From assembly GCA_021325675.1 (NCBI GenBank), contig JAJTCM010000004.1, forward strand, positions 190,794 through 254,793: a DNA stretch of 64,000 nucleotides, given 5' to 3'. This document shows positions 16,363 through 24,490 of this stretch, piece after piece; within the stretch, counting starts at the first letter, position 1; each line of letters starts with the position of its first letter. Both the position numbers and the translations under genes were made by a program. The DNA comes from Crocinitomicaceae bacterium. GTDB lineage: Bacteria; Bacteroidota; Bacteroidia; Flavobacteriales_D; Crocinitomicaceae. Under the pieces are notes generated by a model. It ran no database searches and was not told the origin of the DNA. It saw nothing but the letters and a program-made list of their open reading frames with translations.

Positions 16363-17151
16363 ATGGATATCCAACTTAAAACAAAAACAGCAATTGTCTG
16401 TGGAAGCACACAGGGAATAGGAAAGGCAGCAGCAGTGGAGCTTGCAGGAAATGGCGCCAATATCGTTTTAGTTGCCCGGAACGAAGAAAAATTAAAACAA
16501 GTTTTGGGTGAATTGGATGCAGCTTCGGGACAAAAACATACTTACCTGGTTGCAGATTTTTCAAATCCGGTAGAGCTTGCCGGCAAACTGGACGCATATC
16601 TTGCTAATGGAGGCGATTGCCATATCCTTGTTAATAATACAGGCGGGCCAAAAGGCGGGCCAATTATCGATGCTGCCCCGGAGGAATTCATGAGCACCTT
16701 TACCCAGCACCTGGTTTGTAACCATATCCTGGTGCAAAAGCTGGTTCCTCTCATGAAAAAAAACAATTATGGCAGGATTATCAACGTAATTTCGACAAGC
16801 GTGAAACAGCCTTTGCCGAACCTGGGCGTTTCAAATACGATCCGGGGAGCTGTTGCCAACTGGAGCAAAACGCTGGCGATGGAGCTGGGGAAATTCAATA
16901 TTACGGTCAATAATGTGCTTCCGGGTGCAACCAATACTATTCGCCTGCAAAGCATTGCCGAAGCGAAATCAGAAAAAACGAATGAAGCGGTAGAAGATAT
17001 TTTTAAGGAAATGGCAGGAGAATCCCCCATGCAACGCATTGCACAGCCTGAGGAAGTTGCCGCCGCTATTATGTTCCTGGCTTCACCTGCCGCCAGCTAT
17101 ATCAACGGGATCAATGTTCCGGTTGACGGCGGAAGGACAAAATCCCTCTGA
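16363..17151 (+). CDS. SDR family oxidoreductase with atypical active site
   Basis: The 262-residue protein has the classical SDR fold signals. The cofactor motif GSTQGIG (residues 14-20) is present, ARN follows the second strand and suggests NADP, NNTGG replaces the usual NNAG at 91-95, and the C-terminal INGINVPVDGG is typical of 3-oxoacyl-ACP reductase relatives. The catalytic serine is present (S144), but at the exact spacing of +13 and +17, where Tyr and Lys are expected, there are S157 and R161. A subgroup of FabG-like SDRs with this replacement exists, so it may catalyse a different reaction or serve as a binding protein. It overlaps the next gene by one base. Confidence 0.88.
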   Translation: MDIQLKTKTAIVCGSTQGIGKAAAVELAGNGANIVLVARNEEKLKQVLGELDAASGQKHTYLVADFSNPVELAGKLDAYLANGGDCHILVNNTGGPKGGPIIDAAPEEFMSTFTQHLVCNHILVQKLVPLMKKNNYGRIINVISTSVKQPLPNLGVSNTIRGAVANWSKTLAMELGKFNITVNNVLPGATNTIRLQSIAEAKSEKTNEAVEDIFKEMAGESPMQRIAQPEEVAAAIMFLASPAASYINGINVPVDGGRTKSL

Positions 17152-17951
17152 TGGAAAAAATTGCAATTGCCGGCCTGGGATGGCTTGGCTTGCCTTTGGG
17201 ACTGGAGCTTCAATCCCTGGGATATAAAGTTTTGGGAACAACAACCAATGCGGACAAAATTTCTGACTTGCAGGAAAAAGGGTTTGAAGCAGCTTTGCTC
17301 GATTTGAATAAAGAATTTGACAGAGAGGGCTTGCGTACTTTTTTTGAAGAGGTTTCCGTATGTATTATCAATATTCCGCCCGGGAAAAGCGTTTTTCAGT
17401 CTTACCGGAGCCAGTGCCTGGAATTAGCGGGCTTGTTTCCGGAAACAGCGCGCTTTATTTTTACAAGCTCCACGAGTGTTTATTCCGACCGGGTAATTCT
17501 CGCCGAGGAAAATACTTCCGTGCTGACGGATTATAATTTTACGTCGCAGCTTTTCCTGGCTGAAAAAGCATTGAAAACTGAATTGGGCCAGCGACTGACG
17601 GTTTTACGTTTGGCTGGTTTGTTTGGTGAAAACCGCAACCCGGCGCGGCACCTCTCCGGCAAATCAGGGCTGAAAAACCCGGCTTCACCGGTTAATCTTG
17701 TTCACAGGGACGATTGCATTGCTTTTATCAAAGAAATAATCCGCCAGCGAACCTGGGGGGAAACGTTCAATGTCTGCGCTTCGGAACATCCGTCAAGAGA
17801 AGAGTTTTACACCCGGATCTGCGAAAAACAGGGCTGGGAACTGCCGTTTTTTGATCCTGAAAGCCAGGAGCAGGGCAAAATTGTATCCAACCAAAAAGGC
17901 ATTCAGATGCTTGGGTTCTCTTACCGTCTCGATTCTCCTTTTGATTTTTAA
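17151..17951 (+). CDS. NAD(P)-binding SDR-like protein (YeeZ-like)
   Basis: The 266-residue protein begins with the Rossmann motif IAGLGWLGLPLG, which is closer to GxGxxG of 6-phosphogluconate-type proteins than to classical SDRs. It then shows FTSSTSVYSD, an extended SDR serine region. The YxxxK motif is not clear, as the matching region reads NFTSQLFLAEKAL with a lysine but no tyrosine. This is the pattern of YeeZ/YbjT-like atypical SDRs of unknown substrate. It is translationally coupled to the SDR upstream (start codon overlapping the TGA), so the pair probably work in one pathway. Its stop overlaps by four bases the stop of the convergent gene at 17948. Confidence 0.8.
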   Translation: MEKIAIAGLGWLGLPLGLELQSLGYKVLGTTTNADKISDLQEKGFEAALLDLNKEFDREGLRTFFEEVSVCIINIPPGKSVFQSYRSQCLELAGLFPETARFIFTSSTSVYSDRVILAEENTSVLTDYNFTSQLFLAEKALKTELGQRLTVLRLAGLFGENRNPARHLSGKSGLKNPASPVNLVHRDDCIAFIKEIIRQRTWGETFNVCASEHPSREEFYTRICEKQGWELPFFDPESQEQGKIVSNQKGIQMLGFSYRLDSPFDF

Positions 17952-18781
17952 TAATTGGTAATCCGGTATTCCCCCAGCTCAAGTGTTTTTTGTGCCGGTT
18001 CGAGGGCTTTTATGCGTATAGTGTTTATGATAAGTCCCTCGTCATTATATTGGTTATATTCCATCAGCAGGCCATTCGGGTCAGGGTTCATAGAGTTGAC
18101 TCCCATGATCATCTGATCCGTAAGGAATTTAGGGTCCAGCTTGTATTGAAGAAGTGGGTTTTCTATCGCCGACCAGATACTTGAAATGATACTGTTTTCG
18201 CGCATTAAAACATATTCCTCGCTGGCATAGCCCATGATGTTTTTCACCTGGCCTGTCTTTTTGTAGGCATATATTTCGCGGTTGATATTCCCGATAGCTT
18301 CAGCCTGGTCCTGCATGTAAATAGCCGGAAACCCTGTTTTGGCCTCTTCGCTCAGCATAAGTGATTTCTTGGTGCGCAGGTCATTCAGCATCAGGGAGCC
18401 TTCCGATGTAAAAAGTGAGCAGCTGTCGCCGAAATAATAAGCCATTTGCCTGGTTGTGGTTTCACCCTCCGGAACATAATTGGAAGCTTCGTAAGCCAGC
18501 ATGTAATTGAAATGATAGGTGATATCAATTGTTTCCGCAGGGTTTTCATTTTCCAGCGGTGAGGGGCTTGATTCTTCCTCCATGTCTTCCACGGCATTTT
18601 GTTCAGTAGATTTATTTGAATTATTATTAAGGTCGTTTTTCTCTTTGTTAGAGCGGGTCCTGTTGAAATCCGCCGCCTTTGTGGTAGCACCATTTTTAAT
18701 AGTAGAGCCAACCTGATTCAATACCTGAGCGTTATAGGATAAACCGCACAAACAAAAAAGAAGGAAGAAAATTGCTTTCAT
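17948..18781 (-). CDS. Secreted protein of unknown function, DUF4412-like C-terminal half
   Basis: The 277-residue protein has a signal peptide (MKAIFFLLFCLCGLSYNAQ). A low-complexity polar region of about residues 40-85 (NEKEKNDLNNNSNKS-like) follows. The C-terminal part contains AYKKTGQVKNIMGYASEEYVL, reminiscent of the DUF4412 family of Bacteroidota exported proteins, in which a GYxxEEY segment recurs. No enzymatic motif is visible. ATG at 18781 is chosen over upstream alternatives because it begins the signal peptide. It is divergent from the PKD-protein gene, whose start lies 91 bases away, and convergent with the YeeZ-like gene. Confidence 0.65.
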   Translation of the reverse strand: MKAIFFLLFCLCGLSYNAQVLNQVGSTIKNGATTKAADFNRTRSNKEKNDLNNNSNKSTEQNAVEDMEEESSPSPLENENPAETIDITYHFNYMLAYEASNYVPEGETTTRQMAYYFGDSCSLFTSEGSLMLNDLRTKKSLMLSEEAKTGFPAIYMQDQAEAIGNINREIYAYKKTGQVKNIMGYASEEYVLMRENSIISSIWSAIENPLLQYKLDPKFLTDQMIMGVNSMNPDPNGLLMEYNQYNDEGLIINTIRIKALEPAQKTLELGEYRITNY

Positions 18782-18851
18782 AACTAAAGGTTTTAATACC
18801 GAAGTTAGGCTTTTTTTTGTTAGGCCCTCCATTTTTGGTGCGTTTTTTGAG

Positions 18852-18859
18852 TACATTTG
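18852..18859 (+). promoter_or_regulatory. -7 promoter element for the PKD-protein gene
   Basis: TACATTTG matches TAnnTTTG and ends 12 bases before the ATG at 18872, implying a leader of only a few bases. An ATG at 18861 opens a four-codon frame that ends on the TGA overlapping the real start. No proper -33 element is seen. Confidence 0.4.
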
Positions 18860-18871
18860 TATGAGTAACCC

Positions 18872-21037
18872 ATGAGGAAGTTATTAACGACAATTCTATT
18901 TTTTAAGCTTTGTTTATACGCTTATTCCTCCCATATTGTGGGGGGTGATTTGTATTATGACTACCTGGGCGGGAATAATTACCGCATCACCCTTATCCTT
19001 TTCCGGGACTGCGCTTCAACCGGTGCAGCTTACGATGATCCGATGTCGCTGGGTGTTTTTGACTCGAACAACAACCTGGTTGAAGAAGTCCTGATCAACT
19101 TTCCGGGCAGCACCGTTTTACCGGTAGTTCTCAATAATCCATGCGTAACACCGCCTTCCGGAATTTGTACCGAAAGGGCAATTTATCAAAAAGTAATCAA
19201 TCTCCCTCCAACTGTGGGCGGGTACAATGTTGCATACCAGCGCTGCTGCCGGGGTCCGAACGTTTCGAACCTCAATAGCCCTGATGATACCGGTCTTACG
19301 CTCGTAACCCACATTACAGGTACAGGCTCGAATGCTCTGATCAACAGCTCGCCGCGTTTTGACAACTACCCGCCGCTAGTTATCTGCAACAACGATTTAC
19401 TGAATTTTGATCACAGCGCAACAGATCCGGACGGTGATCAGCTCCAATATGAATTGATTACACCTTACGCCGGCGCTTCAGACGTAGATCCAATGCCGCA
19501 GCCGCCTCCCGGCCCACCGTATTTCCCGGTAAACTTTTCCGGCGGTTTCGGGCCGTTGAACCCTTTGGGGCCGGGCGCCAGTATTTCCATTAACCCGACA
19601 ACGGGACAGTTGCTTGCCGACCCGGAACTACTTGGTTTGTTTGTGGTTGGGATCCGTGTCAAAGAATACCGGAACGGCGTTTTAATCGGCCAGTCCGACA
19701 GGGATTTTCTCTTCAAGGTCGTAAACTGTACGATCCAGCTTGCTTCTGAGGTTGCGCCGCAAACGGATCTCGAAGGTTTTGTTTCCTATTGCCAGGGAAT
19801 GACCATTCAGTTTGAAAACAACAGCTTCGGCGGAACGAATTATTTATGGGATTTTGGCGTACCCGGAACAACGACAGACGTAAGCACGAGCTTTGAGCCT
19901 TCGTTTACCTTTCCCGGGCCTGGTGAGTATGACGTCACGCTGGTAGTTAATCCCGGATGGCCTTGTACGGATACTGCCACACAGCATTTCACAGTGCTGA
20001 ACGAGCTGACACTTTCTTACACGGTCGAAGACTCGGTGTGTATCACAGGAAACTCGCTCGATTTTTATGGTTCTTACAGCGGACCGCCCAACCCGGTGAT
20101 CAGCTGGGATTTTGGCCTTGATGCCTCTGTAGCCGATGCGTCTACCCTCGATGTGGCTGACGTTACCTTCAGCGAAGCCGGTTATATCCCGGTAACGATG
20201 TATGCCGAAGCGGGCTTGTGCCTGGGCAGTTATTCCAGTGTGGTTTTTCTCTACGATCAGGCGCAAATCAATTTTGGGGTTGATCCCGAACTGAAATGTG
20301 CCCCGTATACCGTTCAGTTTATTGATTCAAGCACATCTTATGCTAACCTGACTTATCTCTGGGATTTCGGTGACGGCTTATTTTCCGATGAAGCTGAACC
20401 GGAACATACCTACGCTGTGCCCGGGTTCTACGATATTACGCTTTCGATCCAGGCGGACGAAGGCTGTATTTCCGCTTTGACCCTCACGAAAGAGGACCTG
20501 GTGAAAGTATATCCGTCGCCGGTGGCAGGTTTTGAAGTAACACCGCTGGAGCAAAGTGTTTACAGTCCGTTTTTCACGGCAACAGACGAATCCTTTGACG
20601 GTGACATCGTTTTATACAGGTACAGCGACAGCTTGTATACTTTTGAAAGAAACCCGTCATTTAATTTTGTTGAAAGCGGCGGCCACAGGATCGTGCAGGT
20701 CGTTGAAAATGAATTCGGCTGCAAAGACAGTGTCAGCAGGATTGTGCGCGTAGTCCCGCAAACAACCGTTTATATTCCGAATACCTTTACGCCGGACAAT
20801 AACGATTTCAATAACGTGTTTTACCCGGTTGTTTATGATGCGCCCAATTATGAGTTCCGGATCTACAACCGCTGGGGTGAAGAAATTTTTTATTCGGTGA
20901 CAGTCCGTGAAGGATGGGACGGAACTTACAAAGGTGAAATTTGCCAGAACGGCAGTTATCAATACAAGCTCAGATATACTGATATTGAAACAAATGAGCT
21001 TGTTATTGTGACCGGTTTCGTGAATTTATTAAGATAA
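18872..21037 (+). CDS. PKD-domain surface protein with T9SS type B (gliding motility-associated) C-terminal domain
   Basis: The 721-residue protein has a signal peptide, then an N-terminal region of about 270 residues beginning SHIVGGDLYYDYLGG. A domain of this kind opens many Bacteroidota surface proteins and is rich in cysteine and proline. Three PKD-like domains follow (about 290-375, 388-465 and 467-555), the third with the canonical YLWDFGDG and EHTYAVPG. The last 95 residues (YIPNTFTPDNNDFNNVF, FRIYNRWGEEIF, GWDGTYKGE) are the type B sorting domain linked to T9SS and gliding motility. The protein should be exported to the cell surface or the medium. An adhesin or matrix role is inferred. 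Confidence 0.9.
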   Translation: MRKLLTTILFFKLCLYAYSSHIVGGDLYYDYLGGNNYRITLILFRDCASTGAAYDDPMSLGVFDSNNNLVEEVLINFPGSTVLPVVLNNPCVTPPSGICTERAIYQKVINLPPTVGGYNVAYQRCCRGPNVSNLNSPDDTGLTLVTHITGTGSNALINSSPRFDNYPPLVICNNDLLNFDHSATDPDGDQLQYELITPYAGASDVDPMPQPPPGPPYFPVNFSGGFGPLNPLGPGASISINPTTGQLLADPELLGLFVVGIRVKEYRNGVLIGQSDRDFLFKVVNCTIQLASEVAPQTDLEGFVSYCQGMTIQFENNSFGGTNYLWDFGVPGTTTDVSTSFEPSFTFPGPGEYDVTLVVNPGWPCTDTATQHFTVLNELTLSYTVEDSVCITGNSLDFYGSYSGPPNPVISWDFGLDASVADASTLDVADVTFSEAGYIPVTMYAEAGLCLGSYSSVVFLYDQAQINFGVDPELKCAPYTVQFIDSSTSYANLTYLWDFGDGLFSDEAEPEHTYAVPGFYDITLSIQADEGCISALTLTKEDLVKVYPSPVAGFEVTPLEQSVYSPFFTATDESFDGDIVLYRYSDSLYTFERNPSFNFVESGGHRIVQVVENEFGCKDSVSRIVRVVPQTTVYIPNTFTPDNNDFNNVFYPVVYDAPNYEFRIYNRWGEEIFYSVTVREGWDGTYKGEICQNGSYQYKLRYTDIETNELVIVTGFVNLLR

Positions 21038-21042
21038 ATTTA

Positions 21043-21050
21043 TAACTTTG
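21043..21050 (+). promoter_or_regulatory. -7 promoter element before deoC
   Basis: TAACTTTG matches TAnnTTTG and lies 20 bases before the deoC ATG at 21071, a spacing seen for other genes here. A -33 TTTG is not evident. Confidence 0.45.
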
Positions 21051-21070
21051 TTGGATTCTATACACAAAGT

Positions 21071-21994
21071 ATGTCGAACCAAAACAAAAAGCTGAAAAGC
21101 ATCCCTGATTTTCGTTTTACCCCCACCATCGATAAAGTTGGCGTTGAAGAACGTGTAGCCAGGATCCAGACAAGAAGTATCAAAGACGAAGCCAAGCTGC
21201 AAGGCATGAAAATGGTTTTGAACATGATCGACCTGACGACGCTGGAAGGGAAAGATACTCCCGGAAAAGTGAAGCAGATGTGTTACAAGGCACGTCACCT
21301 GCACGATGCATACCCGGGTTGCCCGACAGTAGCGGCGGTTTGTGTTTATCCATCCATGGTAAGCATTGCTAAAAATGAGCTGAAAGGCTCGGGGGTGAAA
21401 GTAGCTTCCGTTTCCACGGCGTTTCCAAGCGGACAAGCCCCGCGCAATATCAAAATTGATGACACCAAATTTGCGGTGGATTCAGGCGCGGATGAGATCG
21501 ATATGGTGATTTCAAGAGGTGAGTTTTTGGCCGGGAATTACAATTTTGTATTCGATGAAATTGCAGCGATCAAAGAGGCCTGCGGAAAAGCGCGCTTGAA
21601 AGTGATCCTCGAAACGGGTGAGCTCGTGACGCTTGATAACGTGCGCCGTGCCAGCGAAATTGCCATGTATGCCGGGGCAGACTTTATCAAGACGTCTACC
21701 GGAAAAATCCAGCCCGCAGCAACAATGCAGGTAACCTATGTCATGCTTATGGCGATCAAAGATTTTTACCGCAAAACGGGGATTAAAATAGGAATGAAGC
21801 CGGCCGGCGGTATTTCCACTTCGAAACTGGCCCTCCATAATTTATTGATGGTAAAAGAAACATTAGGTGACGAATGGCTCACCAACGAATGGTTCCGCTT
21901 TGGGGCAAGCAGCCTGGCAAATGATGTCCTGATGCAGCTCATGAAAGCCAAAACGGGCGCTTACCAATCAGCGGATTATTTTTCTATAGATTAA
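21071..21994 (+). CDS. deoC: Deoxyribose-phosphate aldolase
   Basis: The 307-residue protein catalyses cleavage of 2-deoxyribose 5-phosphate to glyceraldehyde 3-phosphate and acetaldehyde. The Schiff-base lysine is K207 in ADFIKTSTGK, and the second active-site lysine is K243 in KPAGGIS. ARHLHDAYPGC and VSTAFPSG are also family segments. It is longer than the E. coli enzyme, with an N-terminal extension, like the long DeoC subfamily. Two aldehyde dehydrogenase-family genes follow in the same direction, so acetaldehyde released here could be oxidised to acetate or acetyl-CoA, completing deoxyribonucleoside salvage. The cytoplasmic location is assumed. Confidence 0.95.
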   Translation: MSNQNKKLKSIPDFRFTPTIDKVGVEERVARIQTRSIKDEAKLQGMKMVLNMIDLTTLEGKDTPGKVKQMCYKARHLHDAYPGCPTVAAVCVYPSMVSIAKNELKGSGVKVASVSTAFPSGQAPRNIKIDDTKFAVDSGADEIDMVISRGEFLAGNYNFVFDEIAAIKEACGKARLKVILETGELVTLDNVRRASEIAMYAGADFIKTSTGKIQPAATMQVTYVMLMAIKDFYRKTGIKIGMKPAGGISTSKLALHNLLMVKETLGDEWLTNEWFRFGASSLANDVLMQLMKAKTGAYQSADYFSID

Positions 21995-21995
21995 C

Positions 21996-22065
21996 AGACT
22001 TAAGATAAAAGACCTGGGACTTGTAGAACATGTCTTTTGTCTGATGTCTTCGGTCTCACGTCTCA
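21996..22065. repeat. Heptad-phased intergenic inverted repeat (GTCT/AGAC family)
   Basis: The left arm reads in 7-bp steps AGACTTA, AGATAAA, AGACCTG, GGACTTG, TAGAACA (21996-22030). The right arm reads TGTCTTT, TGTCTGA, TGTCTTC, GGTCTCA, CGTCTCA (22031-22065). The units invert exactly at 22030/22031. GACTTAAGATAAAAGAC pairs with GTCTTTTGTCTGATGTC at 14 of 17 positions. It sits between deoC and the aldehyde dehydrogenase gene and would form a hairpin in the operon mRNA. Confidence 0.75.
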
Positions 22066-22075
22066 AATAAAGATT

Positions 22076-23542
22076 ATGTCAAAAAAAGATACAAAACAAA
22101 ACGAAACAGTGAGCTGGGAATTATCGCCGGCGCCGGAAAGCAAAGGGCACATCAGCCTAAAGCCGAAATACGATCTGTTTATCAACGGGAAATGGGTGAA
22201 GCCCTCTGGCGGAAAATACTTCGATTCCATCAATCCGGCTACGGAAGAAAAGCTTGCTGAAATTGCTTATGCCAGCGAAGCAGATGTCGATAAAGCAGTG
22301 AAAGCCGCCCGCGAAGCTTACACAAACGTTTGGTCAAAGCTTTCTGGCAGGGAGCGCGGGAAATACATTTTTCGCATCGCCCGCCTTATCCAGGAGCGCG
22401 CCCGTGAATTTGCGGTGATTGAAACGCTTGACGGCGGAAAGGCGATCCGCGAGTCACGTGATGTAGACGTTCCACTGGCGGCCAATCATTTCTTTTACTA
22501 TGCGGGATGGGCCGATAAGCTGGAATACGCTTTCCCGAACCGCAAAGTGGAATCCCTGGGCGTTGCAGGGCAGATCATTCCGTGGAACTTCCCGCTCCTG
22601 ATGGCTGCCTGGAAAATTGCACCCGCTTTGGCTTGTGGAAACACGGTGGTGCTCAAGCCGGCCGAAACGACATCGCTGACAGCTTTAAAACTGGCTGAAA
22701 TTATTGAAGAAAGCGGTTTGCCGGCTGGAGTAGTAAATATCGTAACCGGTTATGGCGATACGGGTGCAGCTATTGTGAACCATCCGGATGTCAACAAAGT
22801 AGCGTTTACCGGTTCAACGAACGTAGGAAAAATCATCCAGCGGGCTGTGGCCGGAACAAATAAAAAACTAACGCTTGAGCTCGGCGGAAAATCAGCGAAT
22901 ATTATTTTCGAAGATGCCCCGATCGACCAGGCTGTTGAAGGGATCGTAAACGGGATTTTCTTCAACCAGGGCCACGTTTGCTGTGCCGGTTCCAGGCTTT
23001 TTGTGCAGGAGGGCGTTGCTGATGAGGTGATCCAAAAGCTCAAAGACCGCATGGACCATTTGTATATCGGTGACCCAATGGATAAGAACACCGATATCGG
23101 TGCGATCAACTCCAAAGAACAGTTTGACACGATCCGTAAATACATCAAAATCGGTAAAGCCGAAGGGAATGAGATTTACGAAAGCAATTGCCCGGTTCCA
23201 TCCAAAGGTTATTTCTGCCGGCCGACGCTGATCCTTGACGTGGCGCAGTCAAGTACCTTGGTGCAGGAAGAGATTTTCGGGCCGGTGCTCACAGTTCAGA
23301 CTTTCCGGACGGTGGATGAAGTGATCCAGAAAGCGAACAATACACCTTACGGTTTAGCAGCCGGAGTTTGGACGGATAAAGGTTCCAAAATTTTCAACCT
23401 GACGACAAAGCTACGCGCCGGGGTTGTCTGGGCGAATACCTATAACAGGTTCGACCCGGTTTCTCCTTTCGGAGGTTACAAAGAAAGCGGTTTCGGGCGC
23501 GAAGGTGGAAAACATGGTTTGGAAGCTTATCTGAAAATTTAA
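22076..23542 (+). CDS. Aldehyde dehydrogenase family protein (complete)
   Basis: The 488-residue protein has the full ALDH layout: an N-terminal NAD-binding domain with GQIIPWNFPL and FTGSTNVGK, the general base E268 in LELGGKS, and the nucleophile C302 in FFNQGHVCCAGSR. EEIFGPVL and the C-terminal PFGGYKESGFGREGG complete it. It would oxidise an aldehyde to the acid with NAD(P). Its place between deoC and a shortened ALDH paralogue suggests acetaldehyde as the substrate. ATG at 22076 is chosen. A TTG at 22037 would begin inside the upstream hairpin repeat. The next gene follows after 61 bases containing an AT-rich repeat. Confidence 0.93.
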   Translation: MSKKDTKQNETVSWELSPAPESKGHISLKPKYDLFINGKWVKPSGGKYFDSINPATEEKLAEIAYASEADVDKAVKAAREAYTNVWSKLSGRERGKYIFRIARLIQERAREFAVIETLDGGKAIRESRDVDVPLAANHFFYYAGWADKLEYAFPNRKVESLGVAGQIIPWNFPLLMAAWKIAPALACGNTVVLKPAETTSLTALKLAEIIEESGLPAGVVNIVTGYGDTGAAIVNHPDVNKVAFTGSTNVGKIIQRAVAGTNKKLTLELGGKSANIIFEDAPIDQAVEGIVNGIFFNQGHVCCAGSRLFVQEGVADEVIQKLKDRMDHLYIGDPMDKNTDIGAINSKEQFDTIRKYIKIGKAEGNEIYESNCPVPSKGYFCRPTLILDVAQSSTLVQEEIFGPVLTVQTFRTVDEVIQKANNTPYGLAAGVWTDKGSKIFNLTTKLRAGVVWANTYNRFDPVSPFGGYKESGFGREGGKHGLEAYLKI

Positions 23543-23567
23543 TCCGAAAGATTCGGACAAGGTTTAA

Positions 23568-23601
23568 CATTCCATTGTCCTAAAATCTTAAAATCTAAAA
23601 A
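23568..23601. repeat. Short octad repeat between the two ALDH genes
   Basis: The sequence shows 8-bp phased units TCCTAAAA, TCTTAAAA, TCTAAAAA immediately before the ATG at 23604. No clear inverted partner arm is present. A separate short hairpin TCCGAAAGATTCGGA lies just upstream at 23543-23557. Confidence 0.4.
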
Positions 23602-23603
23602 AA

Positions 23604-24473
23604 ATGGAAAGATTGGAAGTTTTAAAAACATATAAAATATATATCGGGGGACAGTTCCCGAGAACGGAATCCGGAAGATATTATGATCCGAAAAATGCGC
23701 AGGGCCAGGCGCTGGCGAATATTTGCCTTTCGTCCCGTAAAGACCTGCGCAATGCTGTAGTGGCTGCCCGCAAAGCTTTTGGCGGATGGGCGGAACGTGC
23801 TCATTTTAACCGCGGACAGATTTTATACCGGATCGCAGAAATGCTGGAAGGCCGGAAAGCACAGTTTGTGGAAGAGCTGATGAAACAAGGATCAACGAAA
23901 GCTGCTGCGGAAAAAGAAGTGGACCAGAGTACCGACCTGTTGGTGTATTACAGCGGCTGGGCGGACAAATACCAGCAGTTGTTCAGTTCCGTTAACCCGG
24001 TTGCGAGCTCGCATTTTAACTTCTCGGCCCTGGAGCCGATGGGTGTTGTAGGGATCGTTGCGCCGCAGGATACGTCGCTGTTTGGGCTTGTTTCCTCCAT
24101 CATTCCTGTTATCACCGGCGGAAATACAGTTGTTGTCCTGGCGTCCGAGAAGTTGCCTTTGTGTGCAGTAACCTTTGCTGAAGTGCTCAATTCATCCGAT
24201 GTTCCGGGCGGGGTGGTCAACATTCTCACGGGGAAAGAAAGCGAGCTGCTGGAGCAATTCGCCACGCACATGGATATCAACGCAGTATTATACGGTGGTG
24301 GAGATGCTAAAAATTACATTCGCCTGAAAGAGCTCGGAACAGATAACGTGAAACGTGTTTTTAACTTTGATGGGGCGGAAACGGAAAACCCTTACCTGAT
24401 TGCTGATTTCCAGGAAGTCAAAACAACCTGGCACCCGATTGAAAACATTGGCGGAAGCACATCAACTTATTAA
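23604..24473 (+). CDS. Half-length aldehyde dehydrogenase paralogue lacking the catalytic domain
   Basis: The 289-residue protein aligns with the N-terminal NAD-binding half of ALDHs. IYIGGQFPRTESGRYYDP, an AARKAFGGWAER segment, YYSGWADKYQQL, EPMGVVGIVAPQDTSL and SDVPGGVVNILTG all have counterparts in the complete enzyme upstream. Where the full enzyme has FTGSTNVGK and then LELGGK, this one has VLYGGGDAKNY. It ends about 45 residues later (KTTWHPI), with no FxxxGxxC catalytic cysteine region. The ending is a normal stop with no remnant behind it, and the DtxR-type gene starts 18 bases later, so it looks like a stable short form. A non-catalytic subunit of the upstream ALDH is inferred. Confidence 0.85.
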   Translation: MERLEVLKTYKIYIGGQFPRTESGRYYDPKNAQGQALANICLSSRKDLRNAVVAARKAFGGWAERAHFNRGQILYRIAEMLEGRKAQFVEELMKQGSTKAAAEKEVDQSTDLLVYYSGWADKYQQLFSSVNPVASSHFNFSALEPMGVVGIVAPQDTSLFGLVSSIIPVITGGNTVVVLASEKLPLCAVTFAEVLNSSDVPGGVVNILTGKESELLEQFATHMDINAVLYGGGDAKNYIRLKELGTDNVKRVFNFDGAETENPYLIADFQEVKTTWHPIENIGGSTSTY

Positions 24474-24490
24474 ATATCCGGACTGTCTTT

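Noticed and set aside
16299-16460. N-terminal extension of the CUB/FN3 protein to 16460
   Set aside because: The extension has no signal peptide and overlaps the divergent SDR gene, while ATG at 16298 starts a perfect signal peptide.
21996-22065. CRISPR array or tandem repeat of a conserved spacer-repeat unit
   Set aside because: Units are 7 bp, degenerate and inverted in the middle, without spacers and without cas genes in the window.
22037-22075. Upstream TTG start for the complete ALDH
   Set aside because: It begins inside the heptad hairpin and adds 13 residues without family similarity.
23604-24473. The half ALDH being a pseudogene from a recent frameshift
   Set aside because: No continuation of an ALDH sequence is found in the other frames downstream, and a DtxR-type gene starts 18 bases after the stop.
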